Source: Mercurialis annua
Taxonomy: Eukaryota; Streptophyta; Magnoliopsida; Malpighiales; Euphorbiaceae
Direction of reading: 5' to 3'
Length of the DNA stretch: 64,000 nucleotides
NCBI RefSeq assembly: GCF_937616625.2
Contig: NC_065577.1
Span: forward strand, 26,239,501 to 26,303,500
Positions within the stretch are counted from its first letter, which is position 1. Every line of letters begins with the position of its first letter. A model generated the notes under the pieces. The model worked only from the letters and a program-made list of their open reading frames with translations. It was not told the origin of the DNA and ran no database searches. The translations under genes were made by a program, and so were the position numbers. This document shows, one piece after another, positions 46,082 through 58,417 of this stretch.

Positions 46082-49000
46082 TAAGGTTTGTAAACTTTTT
46101 TCTAAAATCCCTAAAAAGGTGAAACGTTTGGATTTGTTTCGTAACGTTTGTAAACGTTTGGCTTAAATCGCTAAAAAGGTGAAACGTTTGGATTTGTTTC
46201 GAAATGTTTGTAAACGTTTGGCTTAATTCGCGTAAAAGGTGAACGTTTGGATTTGTTTCGTAATGTTTGTATACATTTGGCTTAAATTCCTAAAAAGGTG
46301 GAACTCTTGGATTTGTTTCGTAACTTTTGTAAACATATGAATTAAATCACTAAATAGGTGCAACGTTTGGATTTGTTTCGTAAATGTTGTAAACGTTTGG
46401 CTTATATCACTCAAAAGGTGAAACATTTCGATTTGTTTCGTAACGTTTGTAAACGTTTGGCTTAAATCGGTAAAAAGAGCAAACGTTTGGTTTTGTTTCA
46501 TAAAGTTTTTAAACGTTTGGCTTTAATCGCCAAAAAGGTGAAACGTTTGGATTTGTTCCGTAACGTTTGTAAACGTTTGGCTTAAATCGTTAAAAAGGGG
46601 AAACGTATGGATATGTTTCGTAACATTTGTAAACATTTGGCCTAAATTGTCAAAAAGGGTTTCGTAACGTTTTAAACGTTTGGATTTGTTTCGTAATGTT
46701 AAAATGGGGAAACGTTTGAATTCGTTTTGTAACGTTTTGCTTAAATCACTAAAAAGGTGAAACGTTTGGATTTGTTTCGTAACGTTTGGTAATTGCTAAA
46801 AGGTGAAAACTTTGGATTTGTTTCGTAATGTGTGTAAACTTTTGGCTAAAATGCTAAAACGGTTAAACGTTTGGATTTTTTCGTACCGTTTGTAAACATT
46901 TGGCTTAAATCGCTAAAAAGGTGAAACGCATGGATTTGTTTCGTAACATTTGTAAAAGTTTGGTTTAAATTGCTAAAAAGGCGAAACATTTGGTTTTGTT
47001 TCGTAACAATTTTAAAAGTTTGGCTTAAATCGCTAAAATGGGGAAACGTTTGGTTTTGTTTCATAACCTTGGTAAACATTTGGCTTAAATTGGTAAAAAA
47101 GTGAAACGTTTGGATTTGTTTCGTAACGTTTGCAAATGTTTGGCTTTAATTGTTAAAAAGGTGAAACAGTTGGTTTTGTTTCGTAACGTTTGCAAACATT
47201 TGGCTTAAATTGCTAAAAGGGTGAAATTCGTGGATTTTTTCGTAACGTTTGTAAATGTTTTGCTTTGTTTCGTAACGTTTGTAAACGTTTGGCTTAAATT
47301 GCTAAATATATGAAACGTTTGGATTTGTAACGTTTTAAACGTTTAAGTTTTGTTTTCTAACGTTTGAAAAACATTGTCTTAAATCGCTAAAAAGGTGGAA
47401 CGTTTGGTTTTGTTTCGTAACGTTTGTAAACATTTGGCTTAAATCGCTAAAAATGTGAAATGTTTGGATTTGTTTTGTAATATTTTAAACGTTTGGCTTA
47501 AATTGCTAAAAATGTGAAACGTTTGAATTTGTTTTGTACCGTTTGTAAACGTTTGGCTTAAATCACTAAAAAGGTTATACGTTTGAATTTGTTCGGCAAC
47601 GTTTGTAAACGTTTGTCTTAAATCGCTAAAAAGGTGAAACGTTTGGTTTTGTTTCATAACCTTTGTAAACGTTTGGCTTAAATCGCATAAAAAGGTGAAA
47701 CGTTTGGATTTGTTTCGTAACATTTGTAAACGTTCGGCATAAATTGCTAAAAAGGGAAAACGTTTGGATTTGTTTCGTAACGTTTGTAAACATTTGGCTT
47801 GAATCACTAAAAAGCTGAAACTCTTGGATTTGTTTCGTAACGTTTGTAAACGTTTTCCTTAATTGCTAAAAAGATGAAACGTTTGGATTTGTTTCGTTAC
47901 GTTTGTAAACGTTTGGCTTAAATCGCTTAAAAGGGGAAACGTTTGGATTTGTTTCGTAACGTTACTAAACATTTGGCTAACATCGGTAAAAAGGTGAAAC
48001 GTTTGGTTTTGTTTCGTAATGTTTGTAAATGTTTAGCTTAAATCGCTAAAAACCGGAAACGTTTGGATTTGTTTCGTAACATTTGTAAACGTTTGGCTTA
48101 AATCCCTAAAATGGGGAAACATTTGGATTTGTTGCGTACCGTTTGTAATAGTTTGACTTAAATCGCTAAAGAGGTTAAATGTTTGGATTTTTTCCGTAAC
48201 GTTTGTAAACGTTTTGCTTAAATTGCTAAAAAGGTGAAACATTTGGTTTTGTTTCATAACCTTTGTAAACATTTGCTTAAAAGGTGAAATGTTTGGATTT
48301 GTTTCGTAACGTTTATAAACGTTTGGCTTAAATCGCTAAAATGGGGAAACGTTTGGATTGGTTTCGTAGCGTTTGTAGACTTTTGGCTTAAATCGCTAAA
48401 ATGGGGAAACGTTTGGTTTTGTTTCATAACCATGGTAAACGTTTGGCTTAAATTACTTAAAATGTGAAACGTTTGGATTTGTTTCGTAACGTTTGTAAAC
48501 GCTTGGCTTAAATTGCTAAAAAGGTGAAACGTTTGGCTTTGTTTCGTAAAGTTTGTAAACGTTTAGTTTAAATTTCTAAAAAGGTGAAACGCTTGGATTG
48601 TTTCGTAACATTTGTAAACGTTTGGCTTTGTTTCGTAACGTTTGTAAACGTTTGGCTTAAATCGCTAAATATGTGAAACATTTGGATTTGTTTTGTAACA
48701 TTTTCTACGTTTGGTTTTGTTTTGTAACGTTTGTAAAACTTTGGCTCAAATCGCTAAAAAGGTTAAACATTTTGATTTGTTTCGTACCGTTTGGCTTAAA
48801 TCGTTAAAAAGGTTAAACGTTTGGATTTGTTTTGTAACGTTTGTAAACGTTTGGCTTAAATCGCTAAAAACGGGAAACGTTTGGTTTTGTTTCATAACCA
48901 TTGTAAACGTTTGACCTAAATCGCTTAAATGGTGAAACGTTTGGATTTGTTTCGTAACGTTTATAAACGTTTGGCTTAAATCGCTAAAATGGGGAAACGT

Positions 49001-49164
49001 ATGGTTTTGTTTCATAACCTTGGTAAACGTTTTGCTTAAATTGCTAAAAAAATGAAACGTTTGGATTTGTTTCGTAATGTTTGTAAATGTTTGGCTTAAA
49101 TTGCTGAAAAGGTGAAACGTTTGGTTTTGTTTCGTAACGTTTGTAAACGTTTGGCTTAAATTGC
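46082..49164 (-). repeat. 60-bp satellite array, right block, reversed
   Basis: The same satellite in reverse complement (GGATTTGTTTCGTAACGTTT, AAATCGCTAAAAAGGTGAAA). It starts after the Tekay LTR and runs into the Athila LTR. G-rich variants (GCTAAAATGGGGAAACG) are more frequent here than in the other blocks. Confidence 0.95.
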
Positions 49165-49389
49165 TGATAGGAGTAGAAATACTCCTATTTCCTAGGTACT
49201 TTCAGGTCTTTTTATGGCATATTTAACGTCAAAATCATGTTAGTTTTGGTTCTTATTGTTATGTCCAAACATCTCAGGTACATACATGTAAATGGATGGT
49301 TTTTGAGCTTATTGGAGCGATTTTTGACTTACGAGAGAGCCAGGAAGCGTTTGGAGCAAGAATCAGAGATTTTTGGCATAAATCATGTG

Positions 49390-49587
49390 GTGCACGTCGT
49401 GCACCTTTAGTGCACGTTGAGAGCACTTCAGAGAAGGATTCCAGAACTTTTGCAAGAAGGATGCACGTCGTTGATTACGACGTGCCTTAAAAAAATTGGA
49501 ACAGGACAACGTGCGGTTTGACAGTGCACGTCGTGCGGGTTTGTGATGTAGGAGGGCACGGCGTGCCCTAGCTCTTGCACGACGTGC
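49390..49587. promoter_or_regulatory. GCACGTCGTGC palindrome cluster in Athila LTR
   Basis: Perfect or near-perfect copies: GTGCACGTCGTGCAC at 49390-49404, facing GCACGTCG/CGACGTGC at 49463-49485, GTGCACGTCGTGC at 49524-49536, GGCACGGCGTGCC at 49554-49566 and GCACGACGTGC at 49577-49587. All are CpG-rich in otherwise AT-rich DNA. Confidence 0.88.
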
Positions 49588-49696
49588 CTTCTTCGAATTC
49601 TGCCCAATGAAAAGACGTTTTGGCCCCTGATTTGACAAGTAAAGACGCGGGTACTTTGGAAATTTCATAGAGCTCGAAGATTACAAAGGGAACTAG

Positions 49697-49704
49697 TATA
49701 AATA
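49697..49704 (+). promoter_or_regulatory. Athila LTR TATA box
   Basis: TATAAATA, about 110 bp downstream of the palindrome cluster and a plausible core promoter position in the LTR. Inferred from sequence only. Confidence 0.65.
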
Positions 49705-50613
49705 CCATTCTAAAACATTGTATTAGGGTTCGCGACTTTATATTTTGAGATTAGACAATAGATTATTACAGTTTTAGTTTTCGTTCTTCATTATCATCGC
49801 TGGAGTTTCATATTCATTATTAGTTTACTTCGAATAAATTACGATTGATATCAATTTCATATTCAGTATTTTAATTCATTCCAGAATGAATTCTTTACTT
49901 ATTGTTTTTAGTTATTCCATTATTATGTCTAGCTAAACCCTTCATTTGGGATTATTAATCAAAATTATGACTTTTTAACTGAATTGGATTTATGAGTTTT
50001 TATTCTTGATGGGTTTTAATTATTGTGCTTAAGACTTAGCCTAAATTGATCACTTAGTCTATGCCATATGTTTTAGTTTTAGCTCGAGAGAGTAAAATTG
50101 GAATAGAACAATATAATTAAGAACGCAAGAGTTGATTGTGTGAGATTGAATTAACGAGTGCGTGTTCTTTATATTTGCTTAACAATCATTTAATTGATTT
50201 ATACATAGGCTAATCATTGTTCGAGACTGAATAATTAACCTAGTATTAGTTAGTTTAATGCTTTTGCCTGTAATTGTTCGAGAGAGAATTTTAGGTGCTT
50301 TAGATTAGTTCGAACCTCATCAGAACAATACAATCCATAACCCGAATCAAGTAACTAGCATAACAAAGATTAATAATCTCTTCTTTTCTCATTATTGTTA
50401 AAACATCATTTGAATTACAGCTTTAGTTTATTTAACTAACAATTATTAAATTCTGTCTTTTATATTACACAATAAATCAAATTTTCTTTTTGGCTATCCA
50501 ACTCGAGTCTTTTAACTGGTTGTATTTAGAAGCTTTCTCTGTGGGTACGATATCCGGACTTCACAGTCTGTATTACAAGTTGGCATACGTACACTTGCGT
50601 ATTTTTACCAACA

Positions 50614-50755
50614 AGTTTTCGGCGCTGTTGCCAGGGAAGGCATTTCTTTTACAACTAAGTTAGGATTGCTTGGCTTGTTATAGTCTTTATTTTTTTTCTT
50701 GTTTTACGCGTGTGGTTTGTTGATTGTGTTTTTTCAGGTATTCTTATCATAGTGT
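50614..50755 (+). other. Athila primer-binding site and gag leader
   Basis: TTTTCGGCGCTGTTGCCAGG (50616-50635) is a lightly altered form of the TGGCGCCGTTGCC-type site typical of Athila. A short leader to the first gag ATG follows. Confidence 0.75.
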
Positions 50756-52340
50756 ATGCATAATACGCGACGGAAAGGACTACCGCTAGAATCTTTTCAG
50801 CAAGATCTCACTACCTTTGAGCGCAGTGTCAGAAAATCAACACACTCAACTCAAAGGAATATCAATATGGCTAACGAAGATAAAGTTCCTCCAGGACTCA
50901 ACAATGTGGTGGATAACAGAGTGATCCCTAAGGGTCAAATCAGCAGAATAATGATGGGCAGAGAGCACCAACTTTGATGGAGTTCTTTCAGCCAAATGTG
51001 GGCAACACTACTCACGGCTACTTTGCTCATCCTGTGTGAACACCTCACTATGAAAACAGACGAGTTTCATCCAGCTCTTAGAGGCTCGTTGTGAGTTCTA
51101 TAGTCTGCCTACTAATGACCCGAATGCACATCTTGCAAACTTGTTGGAGGTGTGTAGTACATTCAAGATCAGTAACATGACTGATGATGAGGTATGGTTG
51201 CGCCTGTTCCAATTTTCTCTAAGGGATAAGGCGAAACAATGGATCCATGCTCTACCTAGAGCAAGCGTGAACACTTGGTCAGACTTGGCAAAAGCTTTCA
51301 TGAGCAAGTATTTCTCCATGGCAAAGACTGCGAAGTTGACAAGGGATATTATGCTTTATCAGCAACACGATGGGGAATCAATACATGAAGCGTGGGAGCG
51401 ATACAAGGAGATGAAGAGAAAAGTTCCTCATCATCACATCACCAGGAAAAATCTGATCCAAAACTTCTACAATGGGTCAACTGAGTTGGGCAGAAGTGCA
51501 ATAGATGTAGCTGCAGGAGGGTCGCTAATGAGGAAGACAACTGATGAAGCATTAGCTTTATTAGATGAGATGGCCATGAATGGGTGTACTTGGACAAATG
51601 AAAGGGCAAAAGTACCTGCGCAGAAAGGAATAATGGCATTCACTGCTGATCCGGCTATGGAGAGTCTGAAAGCAAAAAATGCTGCATTGCAAGCTCAGGT
51701 TGATATTCATATGAGGCAAACTGTAGGGATGAATATGGGCAATGTTGCTGCAATTCAAAGTAGCTGTGAAGTATATGGAGATCCTACCCATGTGTCAAGT
51801 GACTGCTATGTGACGGGACATGCTTTCAATGAGCAGGTCAATTTTGTGGGAGGACAGAGACAGGGCAATGATCCATACGCTGCTACTTACAAACCAGGAT
51901 GGAGGAATCACCCGAATTTCTCATGGAAGGATAATGGGGGTAATGCCAACAATCAGGCAGGTCCAAGTTTTCAAGGAGGACAGAGGCCACAACAGAATCA
52001 GGACAACTGCCAGAATCATGGGAACTTCCAGAACTAGGGGAATCTCCAACATCAAAATGTTAGGCCACAGCATCCACCTGGCTTTCAGCAGAGAGAGCAG
52101 GGCGAGTCTCTCCATAGCAAGTTTGACAAGATGATGGAGATGATGATGAAGAAGGATGCTGAGACGGAGCATACATTTAAAAATCATGCTGCCACCATCC
52201 ACAATCTTGAGGTACAGAATCAACAAATGGTTAAAGCACTGGAGAGCAGAAATCAAGGGGGTTTACCATCCACTACTGAGGAAAACCCCAGAGATCACCT
52301 CAAGGCTATTGAGTTGAGAAGTGGGAAAAGCACTGGATAA
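50756..52340 (+). pseudogene. gag: Athila gag (stops and frameshifts)
   Basis: A first open block (50756-50977) starts MHNTRRK. The main capsid block is open from before 51141 to 52037, with the retrotransposon-gag motif RLFQFSLRDKAKQWI and the segment TWSDLAKAFMSKYF. A TAG at 52035-52037, where CAG is likely, is followed in the same frame by sequence up to 52340. This includes a coiled-coil-like stretch and LRSGKS, the usual end of Athila gag before protease. The two blocks are separated by stops and at least one frameshift between 50978 and 51100. Confidence 0.85.
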
Positions 52341-53200
52341 TCCATATGCAGGACGTGCTACAGTTGAGGCGGAAAAGTAACAATGTGAGGGTGGCGAGCC
52401 TGAAAAGGTAGTTGATAAACCACCTCCACCACTTCCTTTTGTGCCAAAGGTGCCATTCCAACACAGAGTGAAGAAGCCGCAAGACACTTGCAAGTTTCAC
52501 AAACTTCTTGAAACTTTCAAGAAGCTGCAGATAAACATCAGTCTGGCATATGCATTGAGAGAGATGCCGCACTATGCGAAGTTTCTCAAGGAGATCATCA
52601 CCAACAAGCGGAGTTGGGATGCAGAGGGACCAGTACCAATGACAGAAAAGTGCAGCTCAATCATATTGAGTAACCTACCGACCAAGCTTAAGGATCTAGG
52701 GAGTTTCACTATCCCTTGCACTATCGGTAACATGCAATCTGTTAATTGCCTTTGCGATTTAGGTGCCAGTATTAATTTGATGCCCTTATCCCTTTTTCGT
52801 AGTATGTTTGGTGATCAACAGGTATAGGCTACACCAATGATGCTGCAGCTAGCGGATCACTCTCTGAAGAAGCCACATGGGATTGTGGAAGATGTCTTAG
52901 TTAAAGTCAACAAATTCATATTCCCCGTGGAATTTGTTGTCCTTGACAATGCTGCAGACAAGGAGTTCCCGATGATATTAGGGCGACCATTCATGTACTC
53001 TGGGAGAGCACTTATTGATGTTCACGATGGCAAGCTGACTTTGAGGATTGGGGATGAAAGCGTCGAGTTTGACATGAGAAAGATCACACGCCATCTCAAT
53101 TCAGGAGGAGAATGTATGCGGGTAGACATGGTGGATGAGTTTAGTGGAAGAGAAACTAGCAGAAAACAAAGCCATCATGCCTTCTATGCCGAGTAAAGAG
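52341..53200 (+). pseudogene. Athila protease region
   Basis: The linker (KVPFQHRVKKPQDTCKFHK, then MPHYAKFLKEII) leads into the aspartic protease. Active-site loop LCDLGASINLMP at about 52750-52785; D-L-G-A is the normal Athila form. A TAG at 52825-52827 (relatives suggest a sense codon) precedes the second half, with PMILGRPFMYSGRALIDVH at about 52970-53030. A frame change follows near 53100. Confidence 0.85.
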
Positions 53201-54885
53201 GAAGAAGTTGAAGAGGAGGAGTACATAGAGGAACCAGTCCTTGAACCGTTGTTAAAAAGCAAGCACATTACTCCTTCCTCTTCAGAGAAGCCACCAAAAG
53301 TGGAACTCAAGATCTTGCCTGCACATTTGCGATATGCCTTCTTGGGAGCTGATAGCACTTTACCAATTATCATCAGCAACAAGCTCACCAAGAACAAGAG
53401 CAGAGGGTCATTGATGTAGTCAAGGGATGTATCTTGTCTATTGGGTGGCAGATTTCAGACATCAGAGGGATCAGCCCTTCAGTAGTGATGCATCAGATTC
53501 ATTTAGAGGATGAGTCTAAGGCACTTGCACAGAGACAGAGACGGCTGAACCCAAATATGAAGGAAGTGGTTCACAAGAAGATTGTGAAGCTACTTGATGT
53601 GGGCATCATCTATCCCATTTCAGATAGTTCATGGGTGAGCCCAATTCAGTGTGTTCCTAAGAAAGGCGGGATGACAGTCGTAGAGAACGACAAGGGGGAG
53701 CAGATTTCTACTCGCACAGTTACTGGGTGGCGAGTGTGCATTGACTACAGGAAGTTGAACGCCGAAACTAGGAAGGATCACTTCCCACTTCCTTTTATAG
53801 ATCAGATGCTAGAGCGGGTGGCAGGACATGCTTTTTACTGTTTTCTGGATGGTTACTCTGGGTATAATCAGATCATTATCTTCCCAGAGGACCAAGAGAA
53901 GACCACCTTTACTTGTCCATATGGCACTATTGCCTATCACCGTATGCCGTTCGGTCTTTGCAATACGCCTGCTACGTTTCAGAGGTGCATGACTTCGATC
54001 TTCAATGATATGATTGAAGACATCATGGAAGTGTTCATGGATGACTTTTCAGTCTTCGGGGACTCCTTCGAGTGTTGTCTTCGAAATTTAGACCGAGTCC
54101 TGCAGAGATTCGAAGAGACGAATGTAGTGCTGAACTGGGAAAAATGCCACTTCATGGTGGAAGAGGGCATTGTTTTGGGGCACAAGATATCCAGAGAGGG
54201 TATCGAGGTTGACAGGGCAAAGACAGAGGTAATCGAGAAGCTTCCACTTCCAATCACATTGAAGGGAGTCTGTGCCTCTCTCGAGCACGCAGGATTTTAT
54301 CGCAGGTTCATGAAGGACTTTTCTTCCATAGCGCGTCCTTTGACTACTTTACTTGTCAAGGACGCGCCTTTTTTGTTTACTGATGCTTGTTTAGCTTCTT
54401 TTCTCAGGTTAAAGGAAGCATTGGTCACTTCCCTAGTCAAATGTAGTCCGGATTGGGATCTGCCCTTTGAGATCATGTACGATGCAAGCGATCCGGCTTT
54501 GGGAAGCATTCTGGGGCAGATGAAGGATAAGAAGCTTCATGTCATCTACTATGCTAGTCGCACACTAGCAGGAGCTCAGCTGAACTACACTACCACAGAG
54601 AAGGAAATGCTAGCTGTAGTGTTCTAACTGGACAAATTTAGGTAGTATCTACTTGGCTCAAAGGTTATCATCTACAATGATCATGCTGCACTGTGATACC
54701 TTTTTTCCAAGCAAGATGCTAAGCCTAGATTGATTCAGTGGGTGTGTCTCCTGCAAGAATTTGACATGGAGATCAGAGATAAGAAAGGGACAGAGAATGT
54801 GGCAGCAGATCACTTGTCATGTTTGGAGGTACCCGAGCCAGTGATAGAAGGCGAAGTCATCAATGAAAGGTTTCTGATGAGGCAC
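53201..54885 (+). pseudogene. pol: Athila reverse transcriptase and RNase H
   Basis: The frame shifts near 53420, then a long open block runs 53434-54627. RT motifs: SWVSPIQCVPKKGG, WRVCIDYRKLNAETRKDHFPL, FLDGYSGYNQI, RMPFGLCNTPATFQR and FMDDFSVFG (catalytic Asp pair at 54040-54045). RNase H begins with FEIMYDASDPALG and ASRTLAGAQLNY, and the TTEKEMLAVVF segment ends in TAA at 54625-54627. The remainder ([11 protein letters not shown] near 54800) is in the same frame with two more stops. No second RNase H is present, as expected for Athila. Confidence 0.9.
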
Positions 54886-56194
54886 TCATGCTCATTAAAG
54901 AGACGATGAATCTATGGTATGCAGACTTCTCTAACTATCTCTCAGCTGATATTATGTCTCCTGATATGAACAATCACCAGCGCAAGAAGTTCCTCTCTGA
55001 TGTTAAGCTCTATCTGTGGGATGAGCCATATCTATTCCGAGTTTGTGCAGATGAGATGATTCGGAGATGTGTTATAGAGGAAGAAATGTTGGCCATTATG
55101 ACTCAGTGCCATTCTTCGGATTATGGGGGTCACTATGCTTCGGGTAGGACAGCAGCACAGGTGCTAGAGAGTGTCTTTTATTGGCCTACATTGCATAGGG
55201 ATGTGAGAGATTTTGTGCAGCACTATGACAGATGCCAGCAAACTGGCAATATCTCAAGGTGCAATGAGATGCCTCTCTCTTCTATTCAGGAAGTAGAGAT
55301 TCCTGATGTCTGGGGTATCGACTTCATGAGACCATTCCCTGTGTCATGTGGGAACTTATACATCCTGGTGTGTGTTGACTATGTGTCGAAATGGTTGGAA
55401 GCAGCTGCTATGCCCACTAATGATGGAAACGTGGTCCTGAAGTTCCTGAAGAAGTTGATCAACAGATTTGGTGTGCCACGGGCATCATCAGTGATGGAGG
55501 GTCACATTTTTGCAATCAGCAGTTTTCCGCCCTGATGAAGAAATATCATGTGTATCACAGAGTGGCAACTCCATATCACCCTCAGACAAGTGGACAGGTT
55601 GAAGTGTCCAATAGAGAGTTGAAGCGCATTCTTGAAAAGACAGTGAATAGCTCGCGCAAAGACTGGTCTCAGAAATTGGATGATGCATTATGGGCATATC
55701 AGACAGCATTTAAAACGCCAACTGGTATGTCACCTTACAGACTGGTCTATGGGAAAGCTTGTCACTTGCCTTTGGAGTTAGAGTATCGCGCATACTAAGC
55801 GATCAAAGAGTTAAATTTTGACCCTCGACTCTCGAAGCAGAAGCGACTTTTGCAACTGAACGAACTCGATGAGTTTCACTTGTCGGCATATGATAATGCC
55901 AAGTTGTACAAGGAAAAGACCAAGAAATGGCACGATGCTCATATTGTGCCTAAGCAGTTTACAGAAGGCAGTCATGTGCTACTGTATAACTCTCGCTTGC
56001 GTCTATTCCTGGGCAAGCTGAAGTCGAGATGGAGCGGACCTTTCAAGGTGCGACATGTAGCTGAGCATGGCACAATTGAGTTGGAAAATGCGATTGGCGA
56101 GACTTTCAAAGTCAATGGGAAGCGGTGCAAGCCGTACCTAGGTCCGTTGACGGACAAAGGAAGAGAGTGTTATACTCTCGATGCTCCAAACTGA
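54886..56194 (+). pseudogene. Athila integrase (frameshifted)
   Basis: Open blocks 54888-55535, 55535-55798 and 55850-56194 in changing frames. The zinc domain appears as HSSDYGGHY and HYDRCQQTG. The core has WGIDFMRPFP (first Asp). The second-Asp motif is disrupted by a frameshift near 55480, and [15 protein letters not shown] supplies the Glu. The C terminus has RWSGPFKVRHV (GPF module) and ends at a TGA, 56192-56194. The change of frame inside the catalytic core makes the enzyme inactive. Confidence 0.9.
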
Positions 56195-56850
56195 GTTAGG
56201 TACTATACGGTCAACGCTAACGACCTTAAACAATCGGTATTTGGATGAAATTCCAAATTAACTATGTTTTACTGCATTTGTTTTCATCCAAATTAACTAT
56301 GTTTTACTGCATTTGTTTTTTTCTTATTTTATGCATTAGATAGGTTTCATTTTAGAATTTCGATCTTTTTATTGGGATTTATTTTATGTTTTCGTGTTTA
56401 GTTTTATTGTTGTTTATTTATTTAGATTGGTCCCGGTATTGGTCTTTCTGATGTGCAGGTACAGGAGCGAAGAAGTGGTCTTGAAGGGTAATTTCGGCAG
56501 GAGCACGACGTGCGGATAGGTGGCGCACGACGTGCCCCTGAACGACGTGCACCAAGCCACAGCACGACGTGCGGCCGCTCGACGTGCAGGATGCCAACGC
56601 ACATCGTGTGCCGAACGGTTTTAATCCTTTTAAATCAAGATTTCAGTCACTTTTTCCCCAAAATTTCAAAAACAAAACACAACCCTTTTCTCTAAAAAAA
56701 AATCCGAAAATCCCCCACCCAAAACCCTAACTAAATTCACTCAATTCTACCTCAAATTCATCAAAGATTCAACATTCCCTATAACTAACCTACCTCTAAA
56801 ACAAATTTCTCCTTCCAATTCTTCAAGGTTTCATTCTCAATCTCGCCATC
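56195..56850 (+). promoter_or_regulatory. Athila spacer with palindrome cluster before the third ORF
   Basis: A tandem duplication (CCAAATTAACTATGTTTTAC at about 56249 and 56288) is followed by a cluster of GCACGACGTGC-type palindromes at 56500-56615 (56502-56512, 56524-56534, 56562-56572 and relatives). These are the same motifs as in the LTR promoter. A C/A-rich leader with ACCCTAACTAAATTC then runs to the ATG at 56851. This looks like a promoter plus leader for the third ORF, though I see no clear TATA box. Confidence 0.5.
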
Positions 56851-58215
56851 ATGACGTTTAGGTCAAAAAATCCTAATTTTGGGGAAGAAGATACTGATCC
56901 TAAGGATTCGAGCATAGTGCGGAGTCAGAGCTCTCCTCAACCACTAGTAGCACAACTACGCAGGGGACAGTCACGGACGGCAGCTGCAATAAGGGTTCCT
57001 CTGCCAGTCACAGCGCCTTCAAGAAGCAGACAGCGGCCGAGTTTGGCTGCGAGGTATGAGTATCCCTTTCCTATTTACTATGTAGATGAAGGTGAGAGGT
57101 TTGTTGTGATTAGTAAGAGGAGAATGCTAGGCTGTAGGATTGTAGATGCGGAAACTCTTGATAAGCTGAATATGCAGGATGCTTTTGATAGTCATTTGAG
57201 GCGATGGGGTTTATATGGGTTGAGTGAGAGTTCCCATCATACCTATACAGAGCTGACCAGAGAGTTTTTCACCACTTTGAAGCGGAAGGACGATGTGGAG
57301 TCAGAGTACAGTTTTCGTCTGCGAGGGGTACATTACACTTTGGATATGAGGTGGTTGAGAACCACATTTGGGATGCGTAGTGGTGGTATGTGTCTTACTC
57401 CTCCAGACTATCAGAGGGATCAGATGTGGCGAGAGTTGTCTGGCGAGCCTGTCTTTCAGAAGGACTCCAAGGCTAATTTGATCAAGGATGTTTCTGTACT
57501 GCTAGCTTTCAAGTGGTACAAGTACAATGTTTACGGAATCGAGGAGGCCAACAAGATCGGCCACAATGATTTGATTGTGATATATGCTCTGTTGCATCCT
57601 GAGGACGATACTTTACGAATCAACATGTCCTATAGAATTTTAGAGATGGTCCTGAAGATGCAGCAGCAGAAAGTTGCGAGTCCCTTGGGAATGGGGTGGA
57701 TTGTGAGTGCTATTGCTGAGTGTTTGGAGGTTTATCCTACAGAGGCAGACTGGGATGCGCTACATCGGCAAAAGCCAAAATTTATTGATATGGACTATCT
57801 AAAGAAGTGCAATGTTGTGGATAACAACAATGTGATTATCCCTTTTTATCAGAGGACAAGATGGGTGAAGAAATATGGTGCAGTTGAGCATCTAGAAGCT
57901 GCAGATGATCAGGATGAGCAGTAGGATGAGGATGCTGAGGGGCAGCAGACAGAGAATGTTCAGGAGAGTGCACAGGGTGCTCAGGCTACTGAGAGTCCTC
58001 CAGGTTATGAGGAGCCGTTACAGCCATCTTCTGAGGTTGCTTGGAGACTGCAGATGGAGACCAGGCAGAGGCGCATGGAGAACAGGCAGAGGCGGATTCT
58101 TAGAGAGCAGCGGGACCATCATCACATGCAGAGGGCATACATGCGGGTTATAGACTCGAGTGGTGACTATCCTTCACCTGTCGATTCACCATCACCAGAG
58201 CCGGAGGACTACTAG
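56851..58215 (+). pseudogene. Athila third ORF (ATHILA ORF-1-like), one stop
   Basis: ATG 56851 opens a frame to TAG 57922-57924 that continues in the same frame to TAG 58213-58215, giving 454 codons if the internal stop (CAG to TAG) is ignored. The central part (FFTTLKRKDD, SFRLRGVHYTLDMRWLRTTFGM, VIYALLHPEDDTLRINMSY) resembles the ATHILA ORF-1 / plant transposon-associated protein family. The C-terminal part is Glu/Gln-rich then Arg-rich (RQRRMENRQRRILREQR), a likely coiled coil with positive charge, and ends with Ser/Pro repeats. I see no signal peptide or clear membrane segment, so an envelope role is not supported here. Codons are otherwise intact. Confidence 0.75.
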
Positions 58216-58417
58216 AGTGTTTTGTTCTCTTTTTCACTTATCTTGCTTTATGTTATTTTCTTTCTTATCGTACTTTTATGTTTGTTGTGTGTTTTGTTTA
58301 GTATGATTGCATTGGGGACAATACATCGTTTAGTGTGAGGGTAGGGAGAAAACTGTGTTTTCCCTTTTATTTTTATGTTTTTATTTTGATATTATGTCTG
58401 TCTGTAGGATGTTCTAG
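58216..58417 (+). other. Athila 3' region with polypurine-like tract
   Basis: TTGGGGACAATACATCG and GTGAGGGTAGGGAGAA (58335-58350) resemble the purine-rich phrases found after the last ORF in Athila. The region is interrupted by CACTA-3 at 58418. Confidence 0.6.

Larger units (their letters stand above)
49165..50613 (+). repeat. Athila 5' LTR (1449 bp)
   Basis: Starts TGATAGGAG at the satellite edge and ends TACCAACA just before the primer site. It includes a palindrome cluster and TATA box (below). Confidence 0.88.
49165..58417 (+). mobile_element. Athila-lineage Ty3/gypsy element, cut by CACTA-3
   Basis: 5' LTR, Athila-type primer site, decayed gag-pol, a spacer with palindromes, and a third ORF. 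The lineage is read from the CDLGASINLMP protease, FMDDFSVFG reverse transcriptase and the long post-pol ORF. The 3' LTR is absent from the window; CACTA-3 interrupts the 3' region at 58418, so the rest may lie beyond 64000. It inserted into the reversed satellite. Confidence 0.9.

Noticed and set aside
17371..49015. Many reading frames of 60-140 codons in satellite with a 20-residue period (QTFHLFSDLSQTFTNVTKQI-like)
   Set aside because: The repeat unit is 60 bp, so any stop-free phase stays open for many units. Frames appear in whichever phase lacks stops, end at unit variants, and lack a consistent start or promoter.
56851..58215. Envelope glycoprotein role for the Athila third ORF
   Set aside because: No signal peptide, transmembrane segment or cleavage site is visible; the sequence better fits the ATHILA ORF-1-like family.
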